DNA of 64,000 nt from DATBFU01 sp035498405 (GTDB lineage: Bacteria > Acidobacteriota > Thermoanaerobaculia > UBA5066 > Gp7-AA6): assembly GCA_035498405.1 (NCBI GenBank), contig DATKAE010000047.1, positions 186,001 to 250,000 of the forward strand, in the 5' to 3' direction. The notes under the pieces are model-generated. The model saw nothing but the letters and a program-made list of their open reading frames with translations. It ran no database searches and was not told the DNA's origin. Numbering within the stretch: position 1 is the stretch's first letter; every line of letters begins with the position of its first letter. Made by a program: the position numbers and the translations under genes. This document shows positions 8,719-16,271 of this stretch, piece by piece.

Positions 8719-9792
8719 CTACGCGCCGAGAGGCCAGCGTGACCGGGCCTGCGCCTGATCGGGATCGGGCGCGCCGGCTCTTCGAAAGCGCAGCAGCCCC
8801 GCCCAGGCGATCATCGCGGCGTTGTCGGTCGTGAGCGACCGGTCGGGCAGCAGCACGGGGACGCGGTGGTTTTCTCCCCACGCGGAAAGCGTCGAGCGCA
8901 GCTCCGAGTTCGACGCCACACCCCCGGAGAGCGCGAGTCGGCGGATCCCTTCCCGCTCGTGCACCGCCTCGACCCTCTCGACGAGCGCCGCGACGACCGC
9001 GTGCTGGAACGAAGCGATGAGGTCCGTCAGGTCGGCGTCGAGCCGGTCCGGGTCGAGCGGTGAGCCGTCGACCCCGCGCCGCTCGAGCTGCCGCACCATG
9101 GCCGTCTTCAACCCGGAGAACGAGAAGTCGAGCGAGCCGTCGCCGGGCCGTCCGACGGGCAGAGGGTAACGGTGTCCGTTTCCGCGCGCGGCGATGCGGT
9201 CGATGGGAGGTCCGCCCGGATAGGGAAGTCCCGCCCGTCGGGCGACCTTGTCGAAGGCCTCGCCGGGCGCATCGTCGCGGGTGCGCGCGATGGGAACGAT
9301 CCCGTCGGCCTCGACACGCACCAGCTCGGCATGGCCGCCCGACACGACGAGTCCGTGAAACGGGTACTCGACGGGGGAAGCCGGTGCCCCGCGCGGGTCG
9401 AGGTGCGCGGAGAAAAGATGCCCCTCCAGGTGATTGACGGGCAAGAGCGGAACGCCCCGCGCGAAGGCGAGCGCCTTGGCCGCCGAGAGCCCGACCAGAA
9501 GCGGGCCGATCAAGCCGGGGCCCGCCGTGGCCGCGATCAGGTCGACTTGGGAGAGCGTGAGACCGGCTTGCGTCAGGGCCTCCTCGAAGACTGCCGGGAG
9601 GTTCTCCAGGTGCGCGCGGGCCGCAAGCTCCGGCACGACACCGCCGAAGCGGGCGTGCGCCCGCATCTGGGAGGCGGTGACGTTCGACCGGATCGATCCG
9701 TCCTCCTCCAGGAGGGCGACCGAGGTCTCGTCGCAGGAGGTCTCGATTCCGAGGGCGATCACCGGAGGGCGGCTCTTCCCGCTCCGGGACAT
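8719..9792 (-). CDS. tsaD: tRNA N6-adenosine threonylcarbamoyltransferase
   Basis: TsaD transfers the threonylcarbamoyl group to A37 of ANN-decoding tRNAs (t6A) with TsaB and TsaE. The 357-residue product has the ASKHA-fold start LGIETSCDETSVAL, the metal-binding HLEGHLFSAH motif, VVSGGHAELV, and SGGVASNSELR near the C-terminus. The ATG at 9792 is chosen because the family begins about ten residues before the GIETSCDET motif. Directly after its stop, GCCCC and GGGGC can form a short hairpin (8705-8719). mtnA lies 31 bp upstream on the same strand. Confidence 0.97.
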   Translation of the reverse strand: MSRSGKSRPPVIALGIETSCDETSVALLEEDGSIRSNVTASQMRAHARFGGVVPELAARAHLENLPAVFEEALTQAGLTLSQVDLIAATAGPGLIGPLLVGLSAAKALAFARGVPLLPVNHLEGHLFSAHLDPRGAPASPVEYPFHGLVVSGGHAELVRVEADGIVPIARTRDDAPGEAFDKVARRAGLPYPGGPPIDRIAARGNGHRYPLPVGRPGDGSLDFSFSGLKTAMVRQLERRGVDGSPLDPDRLDADLTDLIASFQHAVVAALVERVEAVHEREGIRRLALSGGVASNSELRSTLSAWGENHRVPVLLPDRSLTTDNAAMIAWAGLLRFRRAGAPDPDQAQARSRWPLGA

Positions 9793-9823
9793 GGGGTGAT
9801 CGAGGGGCGATGGAGGACCGAGC

Positions 9824-10897
9824 TCATCGGACCCCGCCGGCGGCCGATCCCGAGTCAACGGCCCGCTGCGCCGCCTGCCGCAGGCTCTCCTCGTAGGGCG
9901 GCAGGCAGACGCCCTGCTCCGTGACGATCGCCGTGATGTAGCGCGCGGGGGTGACGTCGAAGGCGACGTACCGTCCCCCGACACCGGGCGGCGCGATCGC
10001 CTGACCGGCGAAGGAGAGAACCTCGGCGGACTCGCGCTCTTCGATGGGGATCGCCCTGCCGTCGGGGCAGGCGAGATCGATGGTCGTGGTGGGGGCTGCC
10101 ACATAGAAGGGAACCCCGTTTTCCTTGGCCAGCACCGCAAGGGGATAGGTGCCGATCTTGTTGGCCGTGTCTCCGTTGGAGGCGATGCGGTCGGCGCCGA
10201 CGATCACGGCCTGAACCTCTCCCCGAGAAAGGAAGTGCCCGCCCATGCTGTCCGTGATGACCTGGACGGGAATGCCGTCTCGAGACAGCTCCCAGGCGGT
10301 CAGGCGCGCCCCCTGCAGGTAGGGCCGGGTCTCGCCCGCCAGCACGCGCACGACTCGGCCTGAGGCGACGGCGCCGCGGATGACGCCCAGGGCCGTGCCG
10401 TAGCCCGCCGTGGCCAGAGCCCCGGCGTTGCAGTGCGTCAGCACGGTCGCCTCTCGGGGAAGGAGATCCGCGCCGAGGCTTCCGATGCGGCGGCAGGCCT
10501 CGAGATCCTCGGCGGCGAGGGCATCGGCTTCTCGAACGAGCTCCGTCTCGATCCGCTCGGGGGGCCGGTCGCGCACGCTTTCGAAGCGTCGTCCCAGGCG
10601 GTCGAGCGCGGCGAACAAGTTGACCGCCGTCGGGCGAGTCCGCGCCAGCAGATCCCGCGCCGCAAAGAAGCGCTCGGCCGGGGGGGTCGTGCGGCCGCTG
10701 CGCATCGAAAAGGCGGCGCCGTAAGCGGCCGCAACGCCGATGGCCGGCGCCCCGCGGACCGCCATGTCCCGGATCGCGAGCGCGATCTCCGGCGCCGTCT
10801 CGAGGGCGAGCCAGACCTCCTTGGCCGGCAGCAGCCGCTGGTCGAGCAGGCGGAGGATGCGGTCCTCTCGGTACAAGGGACGAAAGACTTCTGTCAT
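9824..10897 (-). CDS. mtnA: S-methyl-5-thioribose-1-phosphate isomerase
   Basis: MtnA isomerises methylthioribose-1-phosphate to methylthioribulose-1-phosphate in methionine salvage. The 357-residue protein carries RGAPAIGVAAAYG, the catalytic-Cys region LTHCNAGALATAGYGTALG, ETRPYLQGARLTAWEL, and GADRIASNGDTANKIGTYPLA with the catalytic Asp. The ATG at 10897, preceded by GAAGGGAG, gives the usual N-terminus; an upstream TTG at 10921 is less likely. No other salvage gene is adjacent, so the downstream enzymes must be encoded elsewhere. It could also act on related ribose phosphates, as some family members do. Confidence 0.94.
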   Translation of the reverse strand: MTEVFRPLYREDRILRLLDQRLLPAKEVWLALETAPEIALAIRDMAVRGAPAIGVAAAYGAAFSMRSGRTTPPAERFFAARDLLARTRPTAVNLFAALDRLGRRFESVRDRPPERIETELVREADALAAEDLEACRRIGSLGADLLPREATVLTHCNAGALATAGYGTALGVIRGAVASGRVVRVLAGETRPYLQGARLTAWELSRDGIPVQVITDSMGGHFLSRGEVQAVIVGADRIASNGDTANKIGTYPLAVLAKENGVPFYVAAPTTTIDLACPDGRAIPIEERESAEVLSFAGQAIAPPGVGGRYVAFDVTPARYITAIVTEQGVCLPPYEESLRQAAQRAVDSGSAAGGVR

Positions 10898-10949
10898 CTC
10901 CCTTCCCGGCAAGGCGCGCAATTTCGGATTTCTGAAGCTCGTATCACTC

Positions 10950-10963
10950 TCGCCCCTCGCCCC
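10950..10963 (-). repeat. heptamer repeat GGGGCGA, two copies, after ggt
   Basis: Two tandem TCGCCCC units on the plus strand (GGGGCGA on the ggt coding strand) lie 6 nt after the ggt stop, preceded by GGAACA. The same heptamer follows other stop codons in this window, at 27842-27919 and 60692-60726. Confidence 0.6.
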
Positions 10964-10969
10964 TGTTCC

Positions 10970-12670
10970 TCATGGCTCCGGGTTCACGACCAGGGCCACG
11001 CCGAGGCTCCGGGGATCGGCGACGGCGGTCAGTCGCCCGTCGGCGCGGCGCATGATGGCGTGGACGCGGCCGAGAGTGGGCCAGTCGGAGTACTTCGACC
11101 GCGGGCCGACGGAGTGTCCGTACCCCTCCATGGCTTGGACCCACGCCGCGTCGAATCGCTCGGGCTCGATCTGGACGACGTCGGGCCGATCTTGCTGGTG
11201 GAATCGCGGCGCCGCCACGGCCTGCTCGAGGTTCTCGCCGCGCAACAGGACATTGACGAGGATCTGAAAGTTGGTCGTCGGGATGGTCGAGCCGCCGGGG
11301 CTGCCCCAAACGAGGGCGTTCAACCCCTCGAGCGTCGCGATCGAGGGGCACATCGCCGACAACATTCGCTTGCCCGGAGCGATCGCGTTGGGCTCTCCCT
11401 GGATGAGCCCGTACCGATTGGGCTCGCCCGGCCGCGTCGTGAAGTCGTCCATCTCGTTGTTCAAGAGGAAGCCGAGTCCTCCCGCCACCCGCGCATTGCC
11501 GAAGGAGTCGTTCAGGGTCGTCGTGACGGAGACGGCCGCTCCGGCGGCGTCAACGACGGAGAAATGCGTCGTCGAGGTGCCGCGCCAGGCCAGGTTGGGA
11601 AGGGCGTCCACCGGTGTGGCGCGGGCCGGGTTAATCGTGGCGGCGAGGCGCTTCAACCGCCCGGCCGAAGTGAAGAGGTTCTGTGGGATGTCTCCGAAAT
11701 CGGGGTCGCCGAGATACCGATTTCGGTCTGCAAACGCGCGCTTCTCGATTTCGACCATCAGGTGGGCAGAGGAGACGTCGACAGGCTTGAGCTTGTCCAA
11801 CCCCACTTGCTCCGCCAGCAAGGCCATCTCGGCTAGGACGGGTCCCGAGGAAGGCGCGGGTGTCGTGAGAACGTCGCCATTGCGGAACGGAAATACGAGG
11901 GGCTTGCGCGCCTTCGCCGCGTAAAGCGCGAGGTCGCCCCGAGTGATCAGGCCGCCCGCCTTCTTCTGCTGCGCCTCGAACTCGCGCGCGACCTGTCCGC
12001 GGTAGAAGCCGTCTTCGCCCCGCTCCCGGATGGCCTGAAGGGTGCGCGCCAGGGCGGGCTGGCGGAACACCGAGCCCACGGGAGGGGGCTCGCCGTTGGG
12101 TAGAAAGATCGCCGCCGTTTCGGGATCGGCCGCCAGCCGCGCCTTCTCGTCCGCGATCGAGGAGTGGACGTTCTCGCTCATCACGAATCCGTCTCGGGCG
12201 AGCCGCACGGCGGGGTCGACCACGGTCTTCCAAGGCAGACGGCCCCCGCGGCGATGGGCGAGCGCGAGCCCGGCGACCGAGCCAGGGACTCCGGAGGCGA
12301 GCGGGCCGTGGGTCGAGGAGGGCGCTTTCTGGCCGGGGCGTTCCGGCTGGACGAACATGTCGCGTCGCGCCGCGCGCGGCGCGCGCTCGCGAAAATCGAT
12401 GGCCAGGGTTCGGCCCTTCGCGTCACGAGAGAGCCAGAATCCGCCTCCGCCGATGTTGCCGGCTTCGGGCCAGGTCACGGCGAGCGCGAAGGCAAGGGCG
12501 ACCGCCGCATCCGTGGCGTTGCCGCCCTTTTTCAAGATGGCGATCCCCACACGTGCGGCGTTCTCTTCGGCCGCGGCCACGGCGCCGCCGCGCCCATGCG
12601 CGACGGAGGCCGCGGGCAACGGCGAGGAGAGAAGGGCGGCGAGCGCCAAACCCGCCAGGGAACGCTTCAC
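10970..12670 (-). CDS. ggt: gamma-glutamyltransferase, exported
   Basis: GGT hydrolyses or transfers the gamma-glutamyl group of glutathione-like peptides in the periplasm. It is made as a precursor that cuts itself into two subunits. The 566-residue protein has a Sec signal peptide (cleavage near PAAS). The autoprocessing site is the TTHFSVVD motif, whose first Thr, residue 367, would become the catalytic N-terminus of the small subunit. The NNEMDDF substrate motif follows. The GTG start is 6 nt after a TAGAAT box with no Shine-Dalgarno sequence. This organism has bsh genes, so the natural substrate may not be glutathione; that is inference. Confidence 0.95.
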   Translation of the reverse strand: MKRSLAGLALAALLSSPLPAASVAHGRGGAVAAAEENAARVGIAILKKGGNATDAAVALAFALAVTWPEAGNIGGGGFWLSRDAKGRTLAIDFRERAPRAARRDMFVQPERPGQKAPSSTHGPLASGVPGSVAGLALAHRRGGRLPWKTVVDPAVRLARDGFVMSENVHSSIADEKARLAADPETAAIFLPNGEPPPVGSVFRQPALARTLQAIRERGEDGFYRGQVAREFEAQQKKAGGLITRGDLALYAAKARKPLVFPFRNGDVLTTPAPSSGPVLAEMALLAEQVGLDKLKPVDVSSAHLMVEIEKRAFADRNRYLGDPDFGDIPQNLFTSAGRLKRLAATINPARATPVDALPNLAWRGTSTTHFSVVDAAGAAVSVTTTLNDSFGNARVAGGLGFLLNNEMDDFTTRPGEPNRYGLIQGEPNAIAPGKRMLSAMCPSIATLEGLNALVWGSPGGSTIPTTNFQILVNVLLRGENLEQAVAAPRFHQQDRPDVVQIEPERFDAAWVQAMEGYGHSVGPRSKYSDWPTLGRVHAIMRRADGRLTAVADPRSLGVALVVNPEP

Positions 12671-12676
12671 CGGCTC

Positions 12677-12682
12677 ATTCTA
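12677..12682 (-). promoter_or_regulatory. -10-like box TAGAAT before ggt
   Basis: On the minus strand TAGAAT lies exactly 6 nt upstream of the ggt GTG. It faces the equivalent box of pgk within a 41-bp divergent intergenic region. Confidence 0.5.
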
Positions 12683-12698
12683 TCGGCGGCCCCGGGGT

Positions 12699-12704
12699 TA
12701 AGAT
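12699..12704 (+). promoter_or_regulatory. -10-like box TAAGAT before pgk
   Basis: TAAGAT lies 7 nt upstream of the pgk GTG, with no Shine-Dalgarno sequence between. Together with the ggt box it forms a compact back-to-back promoter pair. Confidence 0.5.
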
Positions 12705-12711
12705 CCCGGCC

Positions 12712-13902
12712 GTGAAATCCATTGGGGAGTTGCCGCTGGAGGGGAAAACGGTCTTCCTGCGCGTTGATTTCAACGTGCCGCTCTCGGGAGGACGAGTTCT
12801 CGACGAGACGCGGATCGTCGAGACGATTCCCACGATTCGGGCGGCAGTCGAGCGCGGCGCGCGAGTCCTTTGCGCGTCCCACCTGGGCAAGCCCAAGGGG
12901 AAGCCGAGCCCCGCGCTCTCGCTCGCGCCCGTCGCCGTGGCTCTGGCGGACGCCCTGGGACGCCCCGTGCGCTTCGTCTCGGACTGTATCGGGCCGGAGG
13001 CGGCTGCCGCCGCCCGGGCACTGGCGCCCGGCGAGGTGCTGTTGCTCGAGAACCTGCGGTTTCACCCGGGAGAAGAAAGCAACGACCCCGCGTTTTCCCG
13101 GGCGCTCGCGGAGCTGGCCGAAATTTACGTGGATGACGCTTTCGGGGCGGCGCACCGCGCCCACGCCTCCGTGGTCGGCGTTCCGGCCCTGATGCCGGTC
13201 AAGGGGGCCGGGCTGTTGATGGAGAAGGAGGTCCGCTCGCTCTCGAGGTTGCTCGAGCCCGAGCGCCCGTTTGCCGCGGTGCTCGGCGGAGCGAAGATCT
13301 CCGGCAAGATCGACACGCTTCGCGTGCTGGCCGGGCGGGCGGACGTCCTGCTGATCGGCGGCGGTATGGCCAACCACTTCGTTGCCGCGCTCGGACTCTC
13401 CATCGGCAAGTCGCTTCTGGAGGAGGACAAGGTTCCCGTCGCGCGCGAAATCCTCGAGATCTGCAAGGAGCAGGGCAAGACGATCGCCTTGCCCTCGGAC
13501 TTCGTCGTCGCGGCGTCGCCGGAGGATGCGGCGGGGGCGCGCACCGTCGGGATCGATCGGATTCCCGCAGACCGCATGGCCCTCGATATCGGCGAGAAGA
13601 CGATCGCCCAGTTTCAGAGGCTGCTGGGCGGGGTCCGAACCGTCTTCTGGAACGGCCCGATGGGCGTCTTCGAGAAGCCGCCGTTCGACCGCGGCACCAG
13701 GGCGATGGCCGAGACTCTGGCGGCGATGACCGACGCCTTCACCGTCGTGGGCGGGGGCGAGAGTGTGGCCGCCGCGCACGCGGCGGGTGTGGCCGAAAAG
13801 ATCAGCCACGTCTCGACCGGCGGCGGCGCTTCGCTCGAGTTCCTGACCGCCGGAACGCTGCCCGGCATCCAGGCGCTCGAGTCGACGGCCGTCCGCGGAT
13901 GA
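12712..13902 (+). CDS. pgk: phosphoglycerate kinase
   Basis: Pgk makes ATP from 1,3-bisphosphoglycerate in glycolysis. The 396-residue protein starts with the substrate-binding motif LRVDFNVPL (Arg17) and has the ASHLGKPKG loop, AVLGGAKISGKID, the GGGMANHF hinge and the C-terminal nucleotide motif VVGGGES. The GTG at 12712 is favoured because it gives the standard N-terminus and lies 7 nt after a TAAGAT box. A longer reading from 12553 would run back through ggt. It overlaps tpiA as ATGA. Confidence 0.97.
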   Translation: MKSIGELPLEGKTVFLRVDFNVPLSGGRVLDETRIVETIPTIRAAVERGARVLCASHLGKPKGKPSPALSLAPVAVALADALGRPVRFVSDCIGPEAAAAARALAPGEVLLLENLRFHPGEESNDPAFSRALAELAEIYVDDAFGAAHRAHASVVGVPALMPVKGAGLLMEKEVRSLSRLLEPERPFAAVLGGAKISGKIDTLRVLAGRADVLLIGGGMANHFVAALGLSIGKSLLEEDKVPVAREILEICKEQGKTIALPSDFVVAASPEDAAGARTVGIDRIPADRMALDIGEKTIAQFQRLLGGVRTVFWNGPMGVFEKPPFDRGTRAMAETLAAMTDAFTVVGGGESVAAAHAAGVAEKISHVSTGGGASLEFLTAGTLPGIQALESTAVRG

Positions 13903-14624
13903 AGCTCTACGTCGCGAACTGGAAGATGAACAAGACCCGGACGGAGGCGCGCGCCTTCGCCGGAGAGCTCGGGGCTCGGATCGGCGCTCGGGCAGACCGA
14001 GTCGAGCTCGTCCTGGCGCCGCCCTTCACGGCGCTCGACGCGGCGCTCGATCCGGCCGGCCGCTGGGCGCTCGCCGGTCAGAATCTCGGCTCCGAGGGGT
14101 TCGGGGCCTACACGGGCGAGGTCTCCGGTCACATGCTCGCGGAAGCGGGTTGCCGATACGTGATCGTCGGGCATTCGGAGCGGCGACGGCTCTTCGGAGA
14201 GGACGGCTCCCTTCTGGCCCGCAAGCTCGCCCGGGCGCGGGAAGCGAACCTGATACCGATCTACTGCGTCGGGGAGACGGAGGAGGAGCGGGATCGAGGC
14301 TCTACCGATTCGGTCCTCGAACGGCAAGCCGGGACGCTGTCACAGGACCCGCCGCGCTCGCCGCTCGTCGTCGCCTACGAGCCCGTCTGGGCAATCGGAA
14401 CCGGCCGCGCCGCGACCCCCGAAGACGCGGCCGCTGCGCGGGCGCGCTTGGCGGGGCTCCTCTCCGCTCGGGCCGACCTGCGACTTCTCTATGGCGGCTC
14501 GGTCACCGCCGACAACGCCGCGGAATTGTTGCGAGTCTCGGAAATGGACGGCTTCCTGGTCGGCGGCGCGAGCCTGGACGCCGAGTCCTTTGCGCGCATC
14601 GCCGGATTGGGCCAGAGGAGCTAA
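13899..14624 (+). CDS. tpiA: triose-phosphate isomerase
   Basis: TpiA interconverts dihydroxyacetone phosphate and glyceraldehyde-3-phosphate. The 241-residue TIM barrel has Lys9 in NWKMNKT, the catalytic His motif VIVGHSERR, the catalytic Glu in VAYEPVWAIGTG followed by loop 6, and the phosphate-binding GGS and VGGASL turns. Its ATG overlaps the pgk stop by four bases, so pgk and tpiA are co-transcribed and coupled. Confidence 0.97.
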   Translation: MKLYVANWKMNKTRTEARAFAGELGARIGARADRVELVLAPPFTALDAALDPAGRWALAGQNLGSEGFGAYTGEVSGHMLAEAGCRYVIVGHSERRRLFGEDGSLLARKLARAREANLIPIYCVGETEEERDRGSTDSVLERQAGTLSQDPPRSPLVVAYEPVWAIGTGRAATPEDAAAARARLAGLLSARADLRLLYGGSVTADNAAELLRVSEMDGFLVGGASLDAESFARIAGLGQRS

Positions 14625-14652
14625 CTGCCCTCGAGCCCGCGGTTGCCCCTTC

Positions 14653-14681
14653 TTGACGCCCGGGGCAGCCGAACGTAAACT
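14653..14681 (+). promoter_or_regulatory. sigma-70-type promoter of secG-tRNA-Leu
   Basis: TTGACG at 14653-14658 and TAAACT at 14676-14681 are separated by 17 bp, the ideal spacing for a housekeeping promoter. Transcription would start near 14688, giving a short leader that carries the GGAGGT ribosome-binding site at 14703-14708. This is the best two-box promoter I see in the window. Confidence 0.6.
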
Positions 14682-14711
14682 TCCTCCCCCATTTTTGGGA
14701 ATGGAGGTCCG

Positions 14712-15074
14712 GTGGGAATCCTCTACGTCACCCTGATCGCGATCTACACGTTGATCTGCTTCTTTCTGATCCTGGTCGTTCTGGTCCAGCAGGGAAGGGG
14801 TGCCGATATCGCCGGCGCCTTCGGCGGCGGGGGAACACAGACGGCCTTCGGGGCTCGCGGGGCGACGACTCTGCTCCACAAACTGACCACGGGAGGCTTC
14901 GTCGCCTTCATCGTGGTGGCCCTGGTCTTGACGATCCTCGAGGCGCGCCCCCGCGCCTCGGTCGTGCCCGAGAAGGCTCCGGCCGCGAAGACGGCGCCGG
15001 CTCCGGTTGCCCCGGCTCCGGCGGCTCCCGCCCCGGCGCCCGCGTCATCCTCGGGCAGCCCGGTCAAACAGTAG
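14712..15074 (+). CDS. secG: preprotein translocase subunit SecG
   Basis: SecG is the small membrane subunit of the SecYEG channel. The 120-residue product has two transmembrane helices (about residues 3-24 and 58-78) joined by the family loop VLVQQGRGADIAGAFGGGG. A C-terminal Ala/Pro-rich tail of about 35 residues extends it beyond the compact family length. The GTG start has GGAGGT just upstream. A tRNA-Leu gene follows after 5 bp, an order seen in many bacteria. Confidence 0.95.
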   Translation: MGILYVTLIAIYTLICFFLILVVLVQQGRGADIAGAFGGGGTQTAFGARGATTLLHKLTTGGFVAFIVVALVLTILEARPRASVVPEKAPAAKTAPAPVAPAPAAPAPAPASSSGSPVKQ

Positions 15075-15079
15075 CCTGT

Positions 15080-15164
<85 letters not shown>

Positions 15165-15474
15165 AACACGTCGCCTTCGCTTCGCTCGCTGATCTGCGCC
15201 TTTGGCGCACCGCCGCTTGGCTCGCCCAAAGGGGCTCGACCAAGCGGCTGATCGCTCGCAGCGCTCCGGCTCCCGCGGCGCGCGCCTCCTCCCTCCTTCG
15301 TCGGGAGACTTCGCGCGCCGCGACCGTTCTGGTCTAGCTAGGATCCGACTCAAGCTCGCGTCGCGGGAGCCGGAGCGCGGCGAGGGGATCAGGCCGGCGG
15401 TCGAGGCCGTATCCGGCCGAGCCGACGGCCGTTGCACCCGAAGGGGGCAGATCCCCGAGCAAGCGGAGGCGACG
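15165..15474. other. gene-free, highly self-complementary region
   Basis: This 310-bp stretch between tRNA-Leu and the end of yidD has no coding frame I can support. It holds one copy of a two-hairpin repeat (15171-15264). It also holds a set of perfect inverted repeats: 17 bp at 15261-15277 with 15362-15378, and 11 bp at 15274-15284 with 15312-15322. A structured RNA, a terminator-like region for the convergent transcripts, or a remnant of a small mobile element are all possible. Confidence 0.6.
15171..15264 (-). repeat. two-hairpin repeat element, copy A
   Basis: Read on the minus strand, this has an 8-bp perfect stem (15240-15247 with 15213-15220) around the 19-nt loop TCGAGCCCCTTTGGGCGAG. 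A second hairpin, TGCGCC-AAA-GGCGCA, follows (15195-15209). A second copy at 45285-45380 has nearly the same loops but a different stem sequence that still pairs perfectly. Both copies lie 3' of a gene in the same orientation and between convergent transcripts. Confidence 0.65.
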
Positions 15475-15861
15475 TTACGGCACCGGGTCGTATCCCCCCT
15501 TGGCCCAGGGGTGACAGCGCGCCAGGCGCCGTAGCGTCAACCAGGCGCCGCGGGGCAACCCGTATCGATTGATCGCTTCGCGGCCGTAGGCCGAGCAGGT
15601 CGGCTGGAAACGGCACTTCGCCAGTCCGCTTTGCCCGAGCAGCGGGGAAACCGTTGCCCGGTAAACGTCGATACCGACGGTGGCGAGCCGTACGCCAAGC
15701 TGGTCGCTCGGCGGTTTGGCCGCATCGCCGATCGCGAAGCCCACGACCGCCGCCAGCAGCAGGGGGACGGCGGAAAGCGGGCGGGCGTTTCGCGACGACC
15801 CCTCGGCAGGACGGATCGCGTCGGGGCGGGCTCTCGCGGAGATCGCTTCCGGATCAAGCAT
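15475..15861 (-). CDS. yidD: YidD-family membrane protein insertion factor
   Basis: YidD proteins are small factors encoded near the membrane insertase genes and are thought to help YidC. The C-terminal 70 residues hold the family signature (CRFQPTCSAYGREAINRYG, then RCHPWAKGGYDPVP). The N-terminal 55 residues are an unusual extension with a hydrophobic segment (SAVPLLLAAVVGFAIGD), whereas most YidD proteins are 70-90 residues with an amphipathic start. The ATG at 15861 overlaps the stop of the DUF4870-like gene by 8 nt; a GTG at 15873 would add four residues. Confidence 0.88.
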   Translation of the reverse strand: MLDPEAISARARPDAIRPAEGSSRNARPLSAVPLLLAAVVGFAIGDAAKPPSDQLGVRLATVGIDVYRATVSPLLGQSGLAKCRFQPTCSAYGREAINRYGLPRGAWLTLRRLARCHPWAKGGYDPVP

Positions 15862-16174
15862 AGCGAGAGACACCCGGCACGATCAGGCGTTCCCCCTGGA
15901 TCGCCTTGACGATGGCGAGAATCGTCACGAGCGTGTAGACGACGGCAACGGCGAGCATGACCACACCGTAGAGACAACCGAAGGAGGGAACCAACAAGCC
16001 GGCGAGTGTCGCAGCCACACCGATCGCGACGACGGCGCCGAGGAGCAACAGGCCATTTCGCGCGTGCCAGCGAATTTCTCGATCTTGCTTCTCGATGGCG
16101 AGGACCAAGGCCTGGAGCACCGGGAGATAGCAGAGAACCAGCATCGCGGCGCGCCGGGGCGAGGCTTCGGACAT
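15854..16174 (-). CDS. DUF4870-like small membrane protein
   Basis: A 106-residue protein with three hydrophobic segments. The first is LVLCYLPVLQALVLAIEK, followed by the family feature REIRWHARNGLLLL between helices 1 and 2. It probably sits in the cytoplasmic membrane with no known function. A TAGGCT box 8 nt upstream of the ATG and the lack of a Shine-Dalgarno sequence suggest a leaderless message. It is coupled to yidD. Confidence 0.8.
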   Translation of the reverse strand: MSEASPRRAAMLVLCYLPVLQALVLAIEKQDREIRWHARNGLLLLGAVVAIGVAATLAGLLVPSFGCLYGVVMLAVAVVYTLVTILAIVKAIQGERLIVPGVSRYA

Positions 16175-16182
16175 GAGAGTGA

Positions 16183-16188
16183 AGCCTA
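16183..16188 (-). promoter_or_regulatory. -10-like box TAGGCT before the DUF4870-like gene
   Basis: On the minus strand TAGGCT ends 8 nt before the ATG at 16174. It is the weakest match to TATAAT of the TANNNT series. Confidence 0.3.
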
Positions 16189-16271
16189 GACCGGAAACGG
16201 GGGAAAACGAAAAGAACCGCCGATTCGGCCCGGCTCTGCCCCTCCCCGGCGGGAGAAGGGGCCGGCGGGCG

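Noticed and set aside
8705..8719. A full terminator after tsaD
   Set aside because: Only a 5-bp GCCCC/GGGGC hairpin without a T run is present, so it is not called as a terminator.
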